A DNA stretch of 23,609 nt from a virus: positions 1-23,609 of the IMG/VR virus record IMGVR_UViG_3300042521_002927, one strand, 5' to 3'. Below are positions 20,154 through 23,609 of the stretch, in pieces. The notes beneath the pieces were generated by a model. It was not told where the DNA came from, ran no database searches, and saw nothing but the letters and a program-made list of their open reading frames with translations. The translations under genes and the position numbers were made by a program. Position 1 is the first letter of the stretch, and every line of letters starts with the position of its first letter.

Positions 20154-20342
20154 TCAAAGTTTCGACTCGATGAACTTCCCGCGCGACTGCGTGCCGCGCA
20201 GCCGGTCGAGCTTGGCCCACGATTCGGGCTGCATGGAGACGGAGCGAGTGACGGCTGTCCGGCCTTTAGCGTTTTTTGATTTCTTGCCTTTGGGGCGGCC
20301 CGATCCTTTGCGCGTGCCGCCGTGGGTGGTGGGCTTGCTCAT
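20154..20342 (-). CDS. Small basic DNA-binding protein, ribbon-helix-helix type (probable)
   Basis: A 62-residue protein. Residues 1-30 are basic and disordered with an AT-hook-like GRPKGKK. Residues ~31-62 (TAVTRSVSMQPESWAKLDRL, ending KFIESKL) have the strand-helix-helix layout of ribbon-helix-helix (CopG/Arc-type) DNA binders. Such proteins bind palindromic operators as dimers. It is the last gene before a terminator and lies directly beside the palindromes at 19956-20085, which it could bind (inference). It is coupled to the upstream gene by an ATGA overlap (20339-20342). Confidence 0.6.
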   Translation of the reverse strand: MSKPTTHGGTRKGSGRPKGKKSKNAKGRTAVTRSVSMQPESWAKLDRLRGTQSRGKFIESKL

Positions 20343-20587
20343 TGTCCGAAGTATTCCTCAACTGTCATTCCAGATGTTTCTTCCCATTCCTGCCGCGTGC
20401 GGAGCATTAAAGTTTCCTCTTCGCCTTGGTATCCGGCTTTTGCTTTTTCAATCAGCGCATCGATTTCCCAAGTTTCCATTTGTAGAGCTTTTGCGGCGTC
20501 TTGGACGGCGTGCACTTCTGTCATTCCGCTGCCCATGATTTCACCGGCTGGATCGATAACTAAGTTTGCGTGGAAGTCTGTTTTCAT
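20339..20587 (-). CDS. Small acidic hypothetical protein
   Basis: An 82-residue protein beginning MKTDFHANLVIDPAGEIMGS. It is helical and acidic (QDAAKALQMETWEIDALIEK, GMTVEEYFGQ at the end). No motif is recognised. The ATG overlaps the upstream stop by one base (TAATG) and its own stop overlaps the next start (ATGA), so it sits in a tightly coupled run of three small genes. These may act together as an accessory or regulatory group; there is no direct evidence of function. Confidence 0.6.
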   Translation of the reverse strand: MKTDFHANLVIDPAGEIMGSGMTEVHAVQDAAKALQMETWEIDALIEKAKAGYQGEEETLMLRTRQEWEETSGMTVEEYFGQ

Positions 20588-20808
20588 TATTTCAAAAGGT
20601 TAGTGGTTTTGTTCAAGGCGGGCTGGTTGTTCATGTCTTCGCGGAGGTAGTATCCAGAGATGAGGCTGACCTGTTGCAGTTTTGGGTTGAAATAAAAGAG
20701 ACCCCAGACTTGCTCAGGCGTGATGTCGCAATCCAGATCAATGCGGCCCTCAAGATCGCCGCTCAAAAGTTTTTCGTCTTCGGTGTGGCTGATGATTTCG
20801 GTTTTCAT
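20587..20808 (-). CDS. Small hypothetical protein
   Basis: A 73-residue acidic protein beginning MKTEIISHTEDEKLLSGDLE. It contains DITPEQVWGLFYFNPKLQQV and an Asn-rich end. I chose the ATG at 20808; an in-frame TTG at 20844 is less likely. The long leader between is A/C-rich (ACCAACCAAACCAAAAACC) with no Shine-Dalgarno. It follows the tRNA T-arm-like hairpin at 20849-20871. No family is recognised. Confidence 0.55.
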   Translation of the reverse strand: MKTEIISHTEDEKLLSGDLEGRIDLDCDITPEQVWGLFYFNPKLQQVSLISGYYLREDMNNQPALNKTTNLLK

Positions 20809-20848
20809 TTTTTCGATTTTTCGGTTTTTGGTTTGGTTGGTCAAGAGT

Positions 20849-20871
20849 GGCGCGGGGATCGAACCCGCGCC
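20849..20871 (-). other. tRNA T-arm-like hairpin
   Basis: The minus strand has a perfect 8-bp stem (GGCGCGGG/CCCGCGCC) closing the 7-base loop TTCGATC. This matches the universal tRNA T-loop pattern G53-TTCRANY-C61. It is followed by ACTCTTGACCA, like a 3' acceptor end. No matching 5' acceptor (GAGTGGC) or anticodon arm lies within the preceding 80 bases, which are coding, so this is not a complete tRNA. It may be a tRNA fragment, a former attachment core or a tRNA mimic. Confidence 0.55.
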
Positions 20872-20877
20872 GGTGGT

Positions 20878-21078
20878 TTAGATTGAGCGAACAAACTCTG
20901 CCTTTGTTTTAGCGGCTTCATACATAGCCACCCACATTGTTGAGTAAGCATAGCCGCAGTTAGAGCCACCGATTACATGCCATCCTTGGTTGTCTTTAAG
21001 AACTTCCACTTTTGTTTCGTGGCGGTAGTGGCTTTTTGCGATTTTTGTCCATCCTGTCATCAGTGATTTTGTTTTCAT
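20878..21078 (-). CDS. Small hypothetical protein
   Basis: A 66-residue protein from the ATG at 21078 (MKTKSLMTGWTKIAKSHYRH). It contains KVEVLKDNQGWHVIGGSNCG and a C-terminal helix (AMYEAAKTKAEFVRSI). A longer TTG-initiated version to 21165 is possible, but the added part is basic and low-complexity. The beta-hairpin 'gWhViggsncGyay' followed by a helix looks like a small stand-alone fold; no family is named. The leader is A-rich (AAAAAACCAAAACGAAAA). A promoter-like TTGACG lies upstream at 21162-21157. Confidence 0.55.
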   Translation of the reverse strand: MKTKSLMTGWTKIAKSHYRHETKVEVLKDNQGWHVIGGSNCGYAYSTMWVAMYEAAKTKAEFVRSI

Positions 21079-21133
21079 TTTTCGTTTTGGTTTTTTGTTT
21101 TCGTCGTCGCCGTGGTGGCTTCGATCTGGGATG

Positions 21134-21162
21134 ACTTTCTCACAAACTTGATTTCTCGTCAA
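21134..21162 (-). promoter_or_regulatory. Possible promoter for the small-gene cluster
   Basis: The minus strand has TTGACG (21162-21157), a 17-base spacer and GAAAGT (21139-21134). The -35 matches well, the -10 poorly. It lies in a 186-base gap free of genes, upstream of the 21078 start. Confidence 0.3.
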
Positions 21163-21242
21163 CAACTTTTTTTCAAAAAGATGAAAATAATTTTGGTGGC
21201 TTGCGGAGCCGCATGAATACAGGCTCAGAGGGCGGGCATCAA

Positions 21243-21260
21243 TTTCGTGACGCCACGAAA
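21243..21260 (-). repeat. Hairpin after the terminase operon
   Basis: TTTCGTG (21243-21249), loop ACGC, CACGAAA (21254-21260), a perfect 7-bp inverted repeat right after the 70-residue gene. No U-tract follows on the minus strand, so it is at most a weak terminator. Confidence 0.45.
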
Positions 21261-21264
21261 ATGC

Positions 21265-21477
21265 TCAGAACATGCCGAAGATTTTGCGAAGATCGTCCAC
21301 GGCTTTTGAGTCGTTTACCGGCGCGTGTTCGATCTCGTCTTCGCCTTCGTGAAAGGCGTAGTCCCATGTTTGGTCGAAGAGTTTGCGCAGGCCGCGCGCG
21401 CTCATCGTGATGTTGCCGTCTCCCGCGAAGCTGGGATTTTTTGCGACATAGATTTTCCAGAGTTGGGATTTTTTCAT
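21265..21477 (-). CDS. Small protein coupled to terminase
   Basis: A 70-residue protein (MKKSQLWKIYVAKNPSFAGD), mostly helical with an acidic centre (DQTWDYAFHEGEDEIEHAPV) and an end of DDLRKIFGMF. The ATG overlaps the terminase stop (ATGA at 21474-21477), so it is co-translated with the packaging motor subunit. Small genes in this place sometimes encode packaging or head-completion helpers, but no motif shows this here. Confidence 0.6.
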   Translation of the reverse strand: MKKSQLWKIYVAKNPSFAGDGNITMSARGLRKLFDQTWDYAFHEGEDEIEHAPVNDSKAVDDLRKIFGMF

Positions 21478-23153
21478 TTGAATTCGATGGCTCCTGTTTT
21501 GCGCAGTTGTTGCGCGCAGGCGTAGTTGAGGCGGACGGAGTCGGCGAAGTGGTCACCTGCCACCGAGCGCCATTCCTTGCGGCCTTTTTTGCTGACAACG
21601 ATTTTTTGACCCATGAAGGCGGATAGGAATTCTTCGCCTGCGTCTTTCGGGAAAAATAGAAATGGGGATTTCCGCTTGGCGATGCGGTCGATGAACAGGG
21701 AGACCTTCGAGGCGAATTCGTTGACCGTGTAGAGTGGCATGGTTGGGTATTCCTTCAGCACGCTCTCGGAGATGCTGCCGAAGTTTGCGCCTGATCCCTT
21801 TGCCGGGAAAAAGAAATTCCCTGAGAGATAGCAGGCGCGGTAAACGGCATTTGCGTTGAAGCCTGAGTCAAGCAAGCCGCCGATGGGCGTAACCTCCCTG
21901 CCGTCTGGCGTTTTGTATTTCTGCGACTGCGCGACTTCGAGCATGTCGTCGATGCCGGTCACGGTGCCGTAGTCGATGACATAGGCGTCGCCATTTTCTG
22001 CAAAGGCCATCGTGGTCCAGTGCGAGGTGTCTTGACCAACGTCCGCCGAGAGCGTGATGGCGACCGGATCGATGGGGCAGGCTCCGCGAAGGTAGTCCTT
22101 GCGGCAGGCCAGCACCTCGGCGCTGGTGGCTCCGGTGCCTTGCACGGTCCACCGGCGGGCGTTGCGCTTCTGCACGAATTGCTTCATCGCCTCGGTGTCT
22201 CCGGCCTTGCGGTCGAGATCGGCTTTCACCCACTCGACGGCGAGCGATCCCCACGGAATCCACCAGACGGCAGCGGCATCGTAGTGAAAGGCGATCCGCC
22301 CTGGCGCGCCGTGCGATGTCACGATGTAGCGAGAGCCGGATGACAAGGCGCGGCGGATGCGAGGGTCGTCCATGTATTCGTGCGAGCATGTCGGGCAGAC
22401 CAGCCGGGCGCTCTTGGCGACGCGCTCCCAGAGCATAGCGCCATTGGCGTCGGTGTCGCGGTCGAAGGCGATGTTTTTGAAATCCCACGGATGCACAGCA
22501 CCGCATAAGCACTGCCAGGAGAATTCGCGTTTTTCGCACAAGTCTTCTGCGTCGTGGAAATCGTCTCCTTCCTCGCCTCCTTGCGAGACTAGGATGCGGC
22601 GTGCATTCCATCGGTCGTGAGTTCGCCGGCGGAATTCCTCGAGCATCCCGCGCTTCCAACGCCACACCTCATCGGCTATCGCCCAGCGGATGGATTTCTC
22701 CTGAAGGCTGGTGAGGTTTGCCCCGCCGATGAAAAGCGGCATGTGCGGAAAAAGGATCTCCGTCTTGCGCTTCTGGTGCCGGTCTTTTGGGAAGAGCTTG
22801 GCGACGGAGGGAATAGCTTCGAGCATCGGCCCGAGGCGCGACTCTGCCCATTGCTTCGCCGTCTTGTCCGTCTGCCCGGTCACCAATGTTGGGCCGGGGT
22901 TTTCCGAGATGATCCATGCCAGCAGAGACTCGAAAAGCGTGGTCTTCCCGCTGCCGACAGGCGCACAGATAAGGATTTCGTCGTTCGTGTCTTTGGCGAT
23001 CTCTTCGATCGGTTCGTTCATCCACTGCGCTGTCGTGGAATCAAATTGCGTATTTCGTGCCGAGTGCGGAACGACGACATGCCGAGACATCCACTGCACC
23101 GGACTGAGCCGCTCACCGGGGTTCACGCCGAGTTTGAAATATTCAGCGATCAT
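21474..23153 (-). CDS. Terminase large subunit (GpA-type)
   Basis: A 559-residue packaging motor. The N-terminal ATPase has Walker A APVGSGKTT (64-72, K70) and Walker B RWAIADE (156-162, D161/E162). There is a zinc-finger-like insertion with C215-x-C217 and C253-PT-C256, typical of GpA family terminases. The C-terminal nuclease begins at ITLSADVGQDTSHWTTMAFA, where D371 is a probable metal ligand. It ends near residue 559 (RKTGAIEFK). It translocates DNA into proheads and cuts it, in complex with the small subunit. The start overlaps the small subunit stop as ATGA. Length is a little shorter than lambda gpA (641). Confidence 0.93.
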   Translation of the reverse strand: MIAEYFKLGVNPGERLSPVQWMSRHVVVPHSARNTQFDSTTAQWMNEPIEEIAKDTNDEILICAPVGSGKTTLFESLLAWIISENPGPTLVTGQTDKTAKQWAESRLGPMLEAIPSVAKLFPKDRHQKRKTEILFPHMPLFIGGANLTSLQEKSIRWAIADEVWRWKRGMLEEFRRRTHDRWNARRILVSQGGEEGDDFHDAEDLCEKREFSWQCLCGAVHPWDFKNIAFDRDTDANGAMLWERVAKSARLVCPTCSHEYMDDPRIRRALSSGSRYIVTSHGAPGRIAFHYDAAAVWWIPWGSLAVEWVKADLDRKAGDTEAMKQFVQKRNARRWTVQGTGATSAEVLACRKDYLRGACPIDPVAITLSADVGQDTSHWTTMAFAENGDAYVIDYGTVTGIDDMLEVAQSQKYKTPDGREVTPIGGLLDSGFNANAVYRACYLSGNFFFPAKGSGANFGSISESVLKEYPTMPLYTVNEFASKVSLFIDRIAKRKSPFLFFPKDAGEEFLSAFMGQKIVVSKKGRKEWRSVAGDHFADSVRLNYACAQQLRKTGAIEFK

Positions 23154-23554
23154 TCGTCGGAAAGCGTTTTGAGAATCCGATTTATTTCATCTTCTAGGAT
23201 CGGCACCATCTGCGCCGCCGATAGCCCTTCGAGTCGCCCAGGCAATGCGCCCACCCACGAGAAGAGTTGAGCCTTCACGGCCATGCCGAGGCCGATCATT
23301 TCTTCTTCGACCTTCTCCTTTGCAATGTGCTTCCCTTTGGTGACCTCCAGCAGATACTCGATCCGGTCGCCCTCGAGCTTCAGCTTTCTCAGCCTCGCGG
23401 CCTTCATGTCCTCTACGGGAAGTCCGGTGGTCTCGGATTCGGCGGCAAGGTTGCGAGCCTGCCGTTTAGTCACAGCAAGCTCGCTAGCAATGCGATCCGT
23501 AACAGGGTCACGGGGTCGGCCCTTGCCTCTCTTTGGGGTGGTCTTTGGCTTCAT
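23150..23554 (-). CDS. Terminase small subunit (probable)
   Basis: A 134-residue protein. A basic N-terminus (MKPKTTPKRGKGRPRDPVTD) leads into a helix-turn-helix-like segment (RIASELAVTKRQARNLAAES). It is followed by long helices (AARLRKLKLEGDRIEYLLEV, then VEEEMIGLGMAVKAQLFSWV) and a C-terminal helix (EDEINRILKTLSDE). This matches small terminases (Nu1-like), which recognise the packaging site and load the large subunit. It lies directly upstream of, and overlaps, the large subunit gene. The packaging site (cos or pac) would be expected just upstream, mostly outside the window. Confidence 0.82.
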   Translation of the reverse strand: MKPKTTPKRGKGRPRDPVTDRIASELAVTKRQARNLAAESETTGLPVEDMKAARLRKLKLEGDRIEYLLEVTKGKHIAKEKVEEEMIGLGMAVKAQLFSWVGALPGRLEGLSAAQMVPILEDEINRILKTLSDE

Positions 23555-23609
23555 TATGCGGAAACGGGAATTTTATTGCTCACAAAAAACTATCGAGCGA
23601 CGGACAAAC
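23555..23609 (-). other. Upstream region of the terminase operon (cut by window edge)
   Basis: Only 55 bases are visible. On the minus strand they contain GCTCGATAG, TTTTTTGTGAGC and AATAAAAT, so a GCTC/GAGC pair and an A/T-rich possible -10 are present about 25-40 bases before the ATG at 23554. Too little is visible to call a promoter or packaging site. Confidence 0.25.

Noticed and set aside
20842-20920. Complete tRNA gene
   Set aside because: Only the T-arm and a 3' tail fit. No anticodon arm, D-arm or complementary 5' acceptor is present; the upstream bases are coding.
23570-23595. lac-operator-like TTGTGAGCAATAA upstream of the terminase genes
   Set aside because: The resemblance is limited to one half site and there is no symmetrical partner; probably chance.
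1-23609. Integrase, repressor, lysis or defence genes
   Set aside because: I looked for recombinase, holin/lysozyme, Cas, restriction-modification and toxin-antitoxin motifs in all supported proteins and saw none. The ribbon-helix-helix protein lacks a toxin partner I can recognise.

Overview
This window looks like the late (virion morphogenesis) region of a tailed dsDNA phage or prophage with a lambda-like head and a long tail, i.e. a siphovirus. Every gene I can support lies on the minus strand, so transcription runs from the right edge to the left edge. The order is the standard one: small and large terminase, portal, ClpP-type protease with scaffold, major capsid, head-tail connectors, tail tube, tail assembly chaperone, tape measure, tail tip/fibre genes. 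No integrase, repressor, replication or lysis gene is present. I therefore cannot tell a free phage from a prophage, and both ends of the window cut through the phage. The host is not identifiable from the genes. GC content is moderate to high, classical Shine-Dalgarno sites are almost absent, and many starts have A/C-rich leaders. A Verrucomicrobiota-type host would fit, but that is only a guess.

Right to left: 23554-21265 holds the terminase pair and a small coupled gene. 21264-20154 holds four small accessory genes, one of them a probable ribbon-helix-helix DNA binder, with a tRNA T-arm-like hairpin between two of them. 20153-19671 is a noncoding control region with two intrinsic terminators, three inverted repeats and a possible promoter. 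19670-15339 is the head module: gpW-like protein, lambda-family portal, protease with an internal scaffold start, P22/HK97-fold capsid and a small gene, ending in an intrinsic terminator at 15311-15275. 15257-12224 holds connectors, tail tube, and a tail assembly chaperone whose second half can only be reached by a -1 ribosomal frameshift on GGGAAAC, as in lambda G/GT. 12220-9608 is the tape measure gene. 9605-1 is an adhesion and fibre module: a seven-repeat putative-Ig protein, a tryptophan-repeat fibre protein, two cysteine-rich proteins, several modular coiled-coil fibre proteins, a fibre with a YadA-like beta-helix, and a fibre/collar gene running off the left edge.

The genes are packed with many 4-base ATGA stop/start overlaps. 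Where genes do not overlap, the junctions often carry a TTTGACA box followed by a short GC-rich hairpin and the next start codon. The observations I rate highest are the unannotated frameshift gene, the TTTGACA/hairpin junction element (including two GTG starts inside identical palindromes), the palindrome-rich noncoding interval between the packaging and head genes, the tRNA T-arm-like hairpin, and the absence of recognisable Dit/Tal/gpJ proteins behind the tape measure.
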